Assembly (NCBI GenBank): GCA_964019055.1
Contig: OZ025207.1
Location: 11,126,090 to 11,190,089, forward strand
DNA from: Anthopleura xanthogrammica
Lineage: Eukaryota; Cnidaria; Anthozoa; Actiniaria; Actiniidae
Length of the DNA: 64,000 nt
Reading direction: 5' to 3'
Part shown: positions 26,001 to 38,700 of the stretch, piece after piece
Position numbering within the stretch: position 1 is the first letter of the stretch
How the letters are laid out: every line of letters starts with the position of its first letter
Notes under the pieces: generated by a model
The model's input: the letters and a program-made list of their open reading frames with translations, nothing else
Told to the model about the DNA's origin: nothing
Database searches by the model: none
Made by a program: the position numbers and the translations under genes

Positions 26001-29000
26001 TTGTCCAATAATCGACTGACAGCAATTGAATATGGGATGTTTAATGGCCTGAACAGACTCGCAACATTGTAAGTACATTGTAATAAAATTGCGGCTTTAT
26101 CTGTAAAAGAAATACATGAATACTTAGATTTTCAAAGCCGCAGGACTCGTAAATAATAGTGGGTTCTTGCGTAAATTATATCGTGGTTCAATACATATCC
26201 AAGCTTATTTTGTTTAAAATATTAATGTATAAATAAAAAATGAAAGCACGCGCGTGAAGTAGTTTGATTGCCCTTGCTGCTCGTTGCTTGCGCGCACTAA
26301 GTATTTGAATATCAGTGAAATATTAAAAAATACTGGGAATCGTGCTGTGTTGTTAAAATAGAAAATAATATTTTTATCTGTTTGAACTAGGCGGTTAGAA
26401 AGAAACAGAATAAAAGAAATTGCCCCACGCTCCTTCACAGGATTGGTCAGACTATTTCGTCTGTAAGTGGCTTAGCTAGACAGATGGCGATTTTGAGTTA
26501 AGCAATACCTTTAATTTTTAAAATTACTGCTTTACAAATTTTTAATAGACATTTACAGAACAACAACTTAAGCTTGATTGGCAACTTAACCTTTTATGGT
26601 CCACACAGAACGTTGAAATATTTGTAAGTGAATTTAGTTTTGTTTTGGTACTTATAACATGGTACTCATGTTTGTATCTGTCCATCCATATCATCCATCC
26701 ATCCATCCACCTACCCATCTATTCATCCATCTGTACATCCATCCATCCATCCATCCATACATATCCATCCATCCATCCATCCATCCATCCATCCATCCAT
26801 CCATCCATCCATCCATCCATCCATCCATCCATCCATCCATCCATCCATCCATCCATCCATCCATCCATCCATCCATCCATCCATCCATCCATCCATCCAT
26901 CCATCCATCCATCCATCCATCCATCCATCCATCCATCCATCCATCCATCCATCCATCCATCCATCCATCCATCCATCCATCCATCCATCCATCCATCCAT
27001 CCATCCATCCATCCATCCATCCATCCATCCATCCATCCATCCATCCATCCATCCATCCATCCATCCATCCATCCATCCATCCATCCATCCATCCATCCAT
27101 CCATCCATCCATCCATCCATCCATCCATCCATCCATCCATCCATCCATCCATCCATCCATCCATCCATCCATCCATCCATCCATCCATCCATCCATCCAT
27201 CCATCCATCCATCCATCCATCCATCCATCCATCCATCCATCATCCATCCATCCATCCATCCATCCATCCATCCATCCATCCATCCATCCATCCATCCATC
27301 CATCCATCCATCCATCCATCCATCCATCCATCCATCCATCCATCCATCCATCCATCCATCCATCCATCCATCCATCCATCCATCCATCCATCCATCCATT
27401 CATCCATCCATCCATCCATCCATCCATCCATCCATCCATCCATCCATCCATCCATCCATCCATCCATCCATCCATCCATCCATCCATCCATCCATCCATC
27501 CATCCATCCATCCATCCATCCATCCATCCATCCATCCATCCATCCATCCATCCATCCATCCATCCATCCATCCATCCATCCATCCATCCATTCATCCACC
27601 TACCCATCTATTCATCCATCTATACCATGCCTAATATAGGAACGCGCGTCCTAAAAAAAACGCTTAGTACAGCGTAAGAACGTATATATATATATATATA
27701 TATATATAGTATGGGGATATACGTTAGTACGTTAGTACGTTCGTACGTACGGTATACATAGCTCATCTTAGTATATTTATATAGTATGGGGATATACGTT
27801 AGTACGTTCGTACGTACGGTATACATAGCTCATCCTAGTGTATATATATCTAGTATGGGGATATACGTTAGTACGTTAGTACGTTCGTACGTACGGTATA
27901 CATAGCTCATCCTAGTATATATATATAGTATGGGGATATACGTTAGTACGTTCGTACGTACGGTATACATAGCTCATCCTAGTATATATATATAGTATGG
28001 GGATATACGTTAGTACGTTAGTACGTTCGTACGTCCGGTATACATAGCTCACCCTAGTATATATATATATAGTATGGGGATATACGTTAGTACGTTCGTA
28101 CGTACGGTATACATAGCTCATCCTAGTGTATATATATATAGTATGGGGATATACGTTAGTACGTTCGTACGTACGGTATACATAGCTCATCCTAGTGTAT
28201 ATATATATGGTATGGGGATATACGTTGGTATACATAGCTCATCCTAGTGTATATATATATATAGTATAGGGATATGTGTAAGTATTGCTCAGCATATCTA
28301 CTATACTTCGTGTAAAGATTGCTTAAGATTGCCGGTGATTCAAACAACAACTCTAGGTACGGCTAGTACGCGTACTAAGAACAAAACGCGAACCAGACGG
28401 GCCTAAAACAGACACCATATGCATCCATCCATCCATCCATCCATCCATCCATCCATCCATCCATCCATCCATCCATCCATCCATCCATCCATCCATCCAT
28501 CCATCCATCCATCCATCCATCCATCCATCCATCCATCCATCCATCCATCCATCCATCCATCCATCCATCCATCCATCCATCCATCCATCCATCCATCCAT
28601 CCATCCATCCATCCATCCATCCATCCATCCATCCATCCATCCATCCATCCATCCATCCATCCATCCATCCATCCATCCATCCATCCATCCATCCATCCAT
28701 CCATCCATCCATCCATCCATCAATCAATCCTGATCCATCCATCTATCCATCCATCCATCCATCCTGATCCTTGCAACTGTCCATTCATCCATCTATTCAT
28801 CCATCTGTACATCCTTATATCCATCCAACCATCCATCCTCCCTTTCTCCCTTCCTCCCTTCCTCCCTTCCTTCCTCCTACTTCCCTGCATTCATCCATCC
28901 ATTTGTTCGTTCTTTGGGTTATTCGTTCATTGTATTACCCTTGTGTATTTTCAGGGACCTACAAAACAACAGCCTGACCACCATCGTCCCATACACTTTC

Positions 29001-32000
29001 AAGATCTTCAAGTACACAAGATTCATTACTGGAGTGTATGTATGATAATTATGCAGAACAAATTCTAGCCTGATCGGAAATCGTTTTTTTGATAATTACT
29101 TGCAGAGAGTGGGTCTGACACTCGCAATCGCTCCTTAGAAATCTTGCACACGAAAACTAGAATCGACTTCATTTGTAAATGATTTGTCCAACCTTTCTAT
29201 TTACCCTTAGACTGGGATAATTACGGAAAAGGTGGTCAACACGCGCGATTATATAAGGGAATTTTGAAAGAGGACTGAGGCAGTCTTACAAAATAGCATG
29301 ACAGCTCGAAGCTCAATTCGAGCCTCTTCTAAATCTACTTCTCAATGATCGTCCTCCTGCATGTCTCTGAAGCTTGCCTTGCCATAATGGAAGATATTAA
29401 AATGTCAGTGTGATACGTATTATTCATTCCATCCACAGCTACCTTACATCCAACAAACTGAGATACCTCAACAACAATACTTTTTACGGACTGTACTACC
29501 TTCATGATCTGTGAGTATAGCAATGTATATCCTATCAAGTTTAGTAAAATGCTGGAACTTCCTCTAGGATGATCACGTTTAGAACACAGTCAAGACATAG
29601 CTCGAATAGGCAATGCGCATCAAAGCCTACAAAGCACTCTGGGAAAGTGAGTCCTGTAAAAATGGAACAGGGAAATCAAAGAACTATCAGAAAAAAAAAT
29701 CTGTTATTTTTGTCTGTTGAAATACTTTCATTTCCATAGAAAATGTCGAAGGAAAAACTCCCAGATGAATTTTTAGAGGAGCCAAAAAAGCGTAAGGACT
29801 CACTTTCCCATCATGCTTTGTGCTAGAATTTTTGCTGGATAACTAATGTCATGACTATAGAAACGTTTTCAAAATTCTATTTTACCTTGTGACTTGCTTT
29901 TGATCTCAAGATGATTAAACATAATAGACCCCTTGTCGCACGTCGGAATGCAGCTCAATTTGGAGGGCAAAACAACAGGTTCCAACTCTCAGGAGTTTGA
30001 AATTCTTTTTTCTTGCCCTCCAAATTGAGCTGCATTCCGACTTACTACAAAGGGCCTATTCATGTTTGTCTGAACACCAGCATAGACTTCCTCAAGGGAC
30101 CTTTGGATGAAATGATTCGCTATTGATGTGATATATCAGCATACGACTGTTTCCTGCTAAGGGTTTGTTTCTTGACTTTTCTCTGTCTATTGGACAAGAT
30201 AGTGATTATAATCTATGGAATCGAAAAACTAACTGTGTCAACAAATTTGTGTCAACAGAGATTTGAAAAATAACGTAATTGAAGGTTTCGACAAAAAAGC
30301 ATTCAGGGGATTAAGCAGGCTCGAACACATGTAAGTTTCTTTTTCTTTTTAAGACCTGGTGTAATTTTGCAACCAGTGTCGTGTCATACATGTAAATAAA
30401 AGAAATTGACATCTTTATAGCATGAAACCAACTGCTAAATGTCCTCCTTTCTCACTCTTTTGCTTCTTCGCTTGCTTTCTTGCTTGATTCATTGCTTGCT
30501 TGCTTGCTTGATTCATTGTTTGCTTGCTTGCTTTCTTCCTTCCTTCCTTCCTTCCTTCCTTGCTCGATTCCTAATTGGAAAGATAGGCACCTCATCCTCT
30601 GCTTGTTTGCTTGCTTGTATGCAGGCTTCCGTGTTCTCTTGCTTCCTTCCTTCCTTCCTTGCTCGATTCCTAATTGGAAAGATAGGCATCGTCATCCTCT
30701 GCTTGTTTGCTTACTTGTTTAAAGGCTTCCGTGCTCTCTTGTTTCCTTGCTTCCTTGCTTCCTTGCTTCCTTGCTTCCTTGCTTGCTTGCTTCCTTGCTT
30801 CCTTCCTTCCTTCCTTCCTTGCTTCCTTGCTTGCTTGCTTGCTTCCTTCCTTGGTTGCTTCCTTCCTTGCTTCCTTCTTTCCTTGCTCGATTCCTAATTG
30901 GAAAGATAGGCATCCTCATCCTCTGCTTGTTTGCTTGCTTGTATGTAGGCTTCCGTGTTCTCTTGCTTCCTTCCTTCCTTGCTTGCTTCCTTCCTTCCTT
31001 CCTTCCTTCCTTGATTCCTAATTGGAAAGATAGGCATCGTCATCCTCTGCTTCCTTGCTTCCTTGCTTCCTTGCTTCCTTGCTTCCTTGCTTCCTTGCTT
31101 CCTTGCTTCCTTGCTTCCTTGCTTCCTAATTGGAAAGGTAGGCATCCTCATCCTCTGCTTGTTTGCTTGTTTGCTTTCTTCTTTGCAGGCTTCCTGCCTC
31201 TCTTGCTTTCTTTCTTGTTTACATCTTTGCTTTCTTATTTCCTTTTTCACTTGCTTCCTTCTTTTTTCAGAGATATCACTTTAAGTTCTATTTTTCAGAG
31301 ATCTCGAAGACAATCGAATCCAAAGCATCAATAACTCGACATTTCCGTATGTCAGAAGACTCAAATATATGTAAGTATTTTGAAAAATATCTGAGCTTCC
31401 AATGTTTGAAGCAGTAACGATCAAGGAAGTGTATCCTTACATGCCAGGGAACTAGCTACCAAACAGACGCACTACAGAAAAGGCACACCCAATAGGCCTT
31501 TCTCAATTTAAAATCTAGCACTAACAAAACTGAGGCAATAAAATCCCAAAAGTATACCTATAGATTCGTCTGTAACGTCGCTGGATTAGCCTTTGTAATA
31601 CTGTTCTTGCAATATTGTCAGTAAATACCAACGTCCTATGTGATACATTCAATAATCTTATTTCCGACATAAGAGTGAGGCAATCATTCGGGCTAAAGGA
31701 TTTATTTCTAAAACAAATCAGTACCCGGAATTGCCTCTCCCTCATGCTCAAACTCGATACTTTGTCAAAATATCATCACATCCCGAGTCCAAACTATTTG
31801 TTACAGTAAATGGATTTGGTAAACATGTGAAGCCGAAAACGTAAGACGGCAAACGTGGCCTATTGCAAATCGAGTTTGGAAACCAGTCATATAGCGATAC
31901 GAAGTATCGCTATGGGATTGAAGTAGCACATATTCGGTGCTTTTGCATGTGTTATTATTGTTGTTGTGTTTTTCTTCTTCTTCTTCTTCTTCTTCTTCTT

Positions 32001-32723
32001 CTTCTTCTTCTTCTTCTTCTTCTTCTTCTTCTTCTTCTCCTTCTTCTTCTTCTTCTTCTTCTTCTTCTTCTTCTTCTTCTTCTTCTTCTTCTTCTTCTTC
32101 TTCTTCTTCTTCTTCTTCTTCTTCTTCTTCTTCTTCTTCTTCTTCTTCTTCTTCTTCTTCTTCTTCTTCTTCTTTTTCTCATTTCTTGGGTTTGTATTTT
32201 TTTAATCCTTTGTTTTTGTTAACAGGTTCTTTAATAATAACAACATAACATCTCTTCCACCGTCTTCCTTCTCAAGACAGTCGTATTTGCGTTGGCTGTA
32301 AGTAGTAAACACGCGGGATACCGAGTAGTCTCCTAGCCTGAGTAGGAGGCTGGATGCTTAGAGAACACGAGAGAAACATAGAAAACCACGTACACAATTA
32401 CGCAAAACGCAAAATTGCATTTTAATCCTTTTATTGAAAAAAAAAACAAGCGCAGAAATTAACCGAAAATACTGTTCTATATTTCGTATGCTTTAATTGC
32501 AAATTCTCCATATGCCAGCAAAAAAAATGAAGTGAGCATTTTAGATACCCTCATCTAAAATTGGTATCGGCCAATCAGAGCGCGCGCTATAACTCGGGGT
32601 TGCCATTTGTTCCAGCGTCTGACGTTGAAGAAGCTTCTGTCTCCTTGCTTTATACTTAAATGACTAATGCTTCACATTATTCTTATTTCATATTTTCTTT
32701 TCTGACTACACGGTTTGTAGGTG

Positions 32724-32762
<39 letters not shown>

Positions 32763-35700
32763 GGTGCTGCCTTTGTAATTACATCTACAAACGGTTAGAC
32801 CTTCGCGTGGCTCGGATGACCACGTAAAATGGCGGTCCCGTCTCTCCACACTACCTAACCCTGCATCGGAGGGACGTAAAAGAACCACTGAGGACGTAAA
32901 GAAACCCTGGCAGTGACCACCCTCAGTGTCTGGCCTTTACTAATGATTTCTTAATGGGTTGATTGTGGGATGGGTATGGGAGTTTTAAGGGGTTGGGAAT
33001 TGGTGCAATGTACCTCGAAGGGGACCTCGTGTCCTATTGTACAGCACCAGCCTGCGGGCAAATCTCAAAATAAAATAAAATAAATAAGAAGATACATAAT
33101 GCGAAGAAATTTCGAATTTCTAATTCTATGATTAAATTTCATTCCTTCAGGTTTTTGAGCAACAACCCACTAAAAGTTCTGAAAAAAGGATGCTTCAAAG
33201 GACTGAAAAGACTGTACAAGCTGTAAGTATGTTGTAAGTTTGTTTTCAGGTACTGTGAAACAACAGGTCCGTCAAAGTGAACGGCACCGTCTCGATCATG
33301 GCACGGCACGTCTGTTCTTTTAAAAGCTTTTCACAGTTAGGTAGAGATCAATACTTTGTCTCTGACTAAAAAAGATCAATTAACTGAGCAAGTGTTTTGA
33401 TCCTTGCCATCAACACAAATGTTTTTCAGTCTTTCGTTATGCTAGAATGCGTATCATCTAAATCTAATACCCCGTTCACACTATAGCTTAAACATGTTTT
33501 AAAGTAGTTTAACTAAACATGTTTAGAAAATTATTTACAAACATTGTTCACTCTTTGATGAAATAATACATATAAACTATCCTTCATATTGTACTGAACA
33601 GATTAGAGATAAAATAATTACATTGAAGCTTTCTAGTCTCTAAACATTTTGTTTAATAAAAACTCAGTTTAACTAAACAGGTTTTGGTGTGAATGGGGTA
33701 TAAGAGTAATCCGGTACTAGTATCGCGGAACTTCACCTTCTTGCTCCCCAATTTTTTCCTAATGTTTCCCATTCAAACCTCCTGTATGGATAGGATTTTT
33801 TTTAGCATTTTTAAAAGGCTCATTCATTTTAGTGTTCTTCGGAAGCTTTCCTGGAACACAAAAACATTATTCTGAACCTAAAGGCCGGAATGGGGAACCA
33901 AAAGTAAATGACCTATTCCATGTGTTGGAGGTTTGGAACTTTATGTATTTTATTTTTGACTTTGATAATAGAGTAAGAAAACTCCAAGCCATAAGTTTAC
34001 GTTTTCCTTTTAGACGGAATCGGCTCAAATCTGCATGTTTGAATATTTGTTACTTTACAGGTTCTTGAAGAACTGTTCATTACACACGATAGAGGATGAC
34101 GTTTTCGAAGAGATGAGCAGGTTGTCTCATTTGTAAGTGAAGAAGTATCTACTATATCCAATATTTGTTTGCACGCAGGCATGAAGTTAATATTTGACTA
34201 TGTGTCAATTCTTATCGCAAAAAACAAGAACAACAGTGTTTTAACTAATAGAGACAATGGAAGGACATTACCTGACGCTTATGTTCCGTTATTAAAATTT
34301 ATTTAAGGTTTTTATTTCATCTAGCTAATTTTTAAGATTTCCATTCAGTTGGTATCATATTTCTTTCTTTCTTTCTTTTTATTTATTGTAACGTTGTTAA
34401 TTTGTCTTTCCGCGCGCTCTATTCAGTTTATTAGCTCGCGCTGCTGTTTTTTCTATGATTGTTCCTGTATGCGCGCACTTATTGTTAACTACGTACGTTA
34501 TTTTAAACATAATACGTGTACTACAACCCTGATGATGGCCAAGATGGCCGAAAGCTTGGTTTAAGAAATAAATCATTTCGCAGAAGACACATAGTCAAAT
34601 ATTAAGTATCTACTAGATTAGATTTCGTTTGAATGAGAAACGACAAGGTACACGCTACTGTCCACTCTTGTGGTTTGAGAAACCTTGTCTGTTTTGACAC
34701 AGGGTATGAAAATGTCTACATATGTTCCACCCATCCCGCGTAAAGGAAGCCCTGATTCTCTGTTGCTGTCTGATGATCAAGTACTGTACTCTATGGTCTA
34801 TTTACCCATCATCCGACACGAGTGAAAAACGCACCGCGCATGCTCGGAAGTTCGGCAGAAAATTCATAGACGAGTCGAGTTTACGAAGAAAACCATTGGA
34901 CATTTACATGTCTTATATTATGCGAATTTCTCTCATATTATTTGACTAGGGAAAGAAAACAACTAAAGTAATGTGTCAGGAAAAAATAAGCACTAACTTT
35001 CCACGAACGGCCTTAACTTTAGAGATTTACTAAACGTCGGTAAATCTCCAATGGTTTTCTTTGTAAACACGACGAACTTCCGAGCATGCGCAGTGCGTTT
35101 TTCACTCGTGTCCCATCATCCTATAATTACTGTTGGCAATAGTTTAACAAGGTAATGCGAATGAGTGTTGTAAGACATCAACCCCTGCGATACGCCCATC
35201 CTGTTTAAAGGAAGTATTTTCTGTAGCTGTCTCATCATTTCATACCCTATGGTGTATTAACGTATCGTCCTCTAATTTAGGGAAATCAGCTTCAATAACA
35301 TCAAAAATATCAATTCTCGCATATTTGCAAAGGTTCAACGCTTGCTATTCTTGTAAGTAAAATACAATCATCCAATGCAATCAGCTTTATTATATCATAT
35401 CTTGTAAAATATCTATCCATGTAAAGAGTTCAATGCACTTGAATGATCTGGTCAAATTTACATGAACATTAAAAAAGTATGTAAATTGAAATGATTATTT
35501 ACAATCAGTTTAGCTTTAGCAGTTGGGCGGAAAATTGAAGAAGAATGATGAAACGCAAAAAGAAATTGGTTGAAATGAGTGGTCTGTTATATTGCTATAT
35601 TATTCCCAGAAGGATTACAGTTGTATATTGTTAACTAACATAACATCCTTTAACATAACATCCTTTTGCTGTTTTTATGTTACTAGGAATCTTGGAAGAA

Positions 35701-38700
35701 ATCAACTTTCTTATCTTCATCCTGACGCATTTAAAGGCCAAACATACCTTTCACTTTTGTAAGTACTGGAATTGCAAGCTCTGTAGTCTCTCCACGTCTT
35801 CCCTTTAATTTATATACTACCCCCCCCCCCCCCCAGTTTAAAATGTGCTCCGCCCGCGTCCCTGAGAAAGATAGCTGGGAGAGCACTCTGGTAGCTTCTA
35901 GCGCAGCTCTTCAACCACCTTGCTTCCCCAAATATAGCTAAGCATCCACCCTTTGGTATTAGTTTTACTTATACGATAACTCTTTGTCAAAGATTTTTGA
36001 ACAACAATCGTCTTACAAGGATTCCAAAAGGGCTGTTTGATGATCTATATCGTTGTTATACTATGTGAGTATACACATAACCTTCCTTATTCGATATCTT
36101 TAGCTGAATCAATCGGTATATATTTGTCTTTATAAAATAACTGTTATAAATCTCGGTTTCTGATTGGTTGATGGCGCGTGTTTTATGAGAGCACAAAACA
36201 CGCGCGCGCATTTGAATTTTATAAAATAAATAAAAACGTGCTGTGCTGTTTGAAGTCATAAAGTACTTGGAGATTGTCAGATTATTCGAGAGTTGTGCTT
36301 TTCCTAACACTTTTCTCGTGTTCTTTCAATAAACCTATTCACAGTTTAAGAATCGTTATCAGTGCGCATGCGATTTTATCCCGAATTTCTCACCTTCTTT
36401 TATTTAAACCTTCTTTTGTTTTTAATTAAACAAAAGAAGGTGAGAAATTCGGGATAAAATCGCATGCGCATTGATAACGATTCTTAAACTGTGAATAGGC
36501 TTATCCCCGCGTGCTTTATAACTGCACACAGCACGCGCGTGCGTTCGTCTTCATAGTCAATGTGAAATACGTTTAGCTAAGTATGTCGACATAAAATATG
36601 GCTGGGCAAGCAACTGTTGATGTGAAATGCTCAGTCTTCTCCATCAATTCAACTTCTGGTTTTTATTTTTTAGGCTTTTGAACAACAACGAGATTTCTTA
36701 CATCGAGCCTGGGGCAATGAGAGGACTAACACGCCTCAAATACTTGTAAGTCAATAATTCTTTGCTTTTATTTAATATATTTTCTTTGAAATTACGGAGA
36801 CATCACACTTAGTCGAGGATGAGTGATATTTATGATTGTAACTGAACAAACTCTAGTTTGATGTAAATAAATGATATAGTTGTTGAAAATTTAGTAACAA
36901 ATGGCTTTATCTAAACAGATTTTTCCATTACAATAAACTGACAAACATAACGAGACAAGATGAATTCGAGAGAATGATTTACCTTGAGCTTGCGTAAGTA
37001 TGTTCCAAAATGCGTGGCCTTGCCTTGCCTGTTCTGCCCTCAGACTGTGCTGTGCTGTGCTGTGCTGTGCTGTGCTGTGCTGTGCTGTGCTGTGCTGTGC
37101 TGTGCTGTGCTGTGCTGTGCTGTGCTGTGCTGTGCTGTGCTGTGCTGTGCTGTGCTGTGCTGTGCTGTGCTGTGCTGTGCTGTGCTGTGCTGTGCTGTGC
37201 TGTGCTGTGCTGTGCTGTGCTGTGCTGTGCTGTGCTGTGCTGTGCTGTGCTGTGCTGTGCTGTGCTGTGCTGTGCTGTGCTGTGCTGTGCTGTGCTGCAT
37301 GTGTTGAGATTGTATGGGATGTGCGGTGCTGTGTCCTGCCTGTATTGTGACGTCCTGTGTTGTACTGTGCCGTTCCCTGCCGTCCTATGCTGCACTACGC
37401 GATGCTATGCCCTGTGGTTTATTTATTCATGTTTTCAGATAATGCAAAATCCCCTCCCATTTTTTATTCTATTTAACTTATTTCGTTAGGATATTTTCCG
37501 ACAATAAGATCTCAAGCATAGAACCCGGATCATTCGTATTGTCTCACATGACTTCATTGTAAGTAAATATAAATAGCCACTATACATACCAGTATATCAA
37601 AAGTATGTAAGAAATTATGGGATATCTGAGTGCCAGGCAACTCAGTCGAAAAATATATCAGAATCCCGAAGGCAGAGGCAAATAATTCCTTGCGAAACAC
37701 TAACAAATCATGATACTTAGTGAAAACCGAACTCAAAAACTGTTTTATCGTTCAAATTATTTTTTGTGTTTCAGCTGTTTTTGCTGTCTATCAAACAGCC
37801 AAGTCATTTTCTGACAGCTGAGGGAAGCGAGCCATGTTCAGTTAACAAATGCAACGTTACTGCGCATGAGCAGACCATTATTTGCAGCAAAACAGCTTTG
37901 CACCTTAATACGCATGAACAGGCAGTTATCTCGGCCAATCAAAGCGACGGAAAAATAATTTGAATGATAATATGTATTACATGAATATAAAAACACAGAC
38001 GACTCCTCAGAGCCGAGCACTGCGAAGAATGGAAATGGGCTTAATAAATAATATTCCCTTTCAGGGTGGTTTACAATAACAAGCTATCTTCAGTCAACAC
38101 TAATGTCTTCAGAGAAATAGTATTTAGTACTATCCAGTCACGTGGAGTCTCTATTTTCATGTGAGTTAAACATTTAATTAAGAAAATAAATCCGAGTCTA
38201 GAAACAACCAACAACAACTTAAAGGGGCACTTGGATGAAAATCGATGAAAATTGGAAATGCCTTGAAACTGGGTTAAACTTATCTATATGGCCCAAATAG
38301 TAGCCAAGCAAAATATTTTGTTCACAGTCAAAATTTGCGGATAAAAATTATATATTTTTTCAGCATCTAAATTGTGAGTAAATGACGTCATTTACTCAAC
38401 CCTATTGTTCTTTTAGTTTTTAAACCAAAATTTCTCAACTGCGAGTGGCTCCGAGGCAAAAGTTTTGCCAATCTGGTTTTCATAATCATGATTGAGTCAT
38501 ATTATTCTTAAATACTTGAACTATTCGGACTTTCAAAATATGGGGCGTTTTCATGGAAGTGCCCCTTTAAAATCGAGGATTTGTGCGTTGTACTGCTCAG
38601 TCGCCGCAGCCTAAAAAGCTGGGTTTCACTTAACGTCATTTCCTGTCTCGTGCGGAATGTTCCTCAGCTGAATCACAAGTTTTCAATAGCATTCTTTCTG

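Noticed and set aside
26645..28733. Long open frames encoding HPSI (plus) and MDGW (minus) polymers
   Set aside because: They are produced by the CCAT tetranucleotide in all frames; no start context, splice or non-repeat domain supports translation. The same applies to 55545-56477.
30439..31334. Hydrophobic frames that resemble membrane proteins (SFLPCFLAS)
   Set aside because: They are translations of CTTCC/CTTGC repeats in gene A intron 17, lying between two LRR exons.
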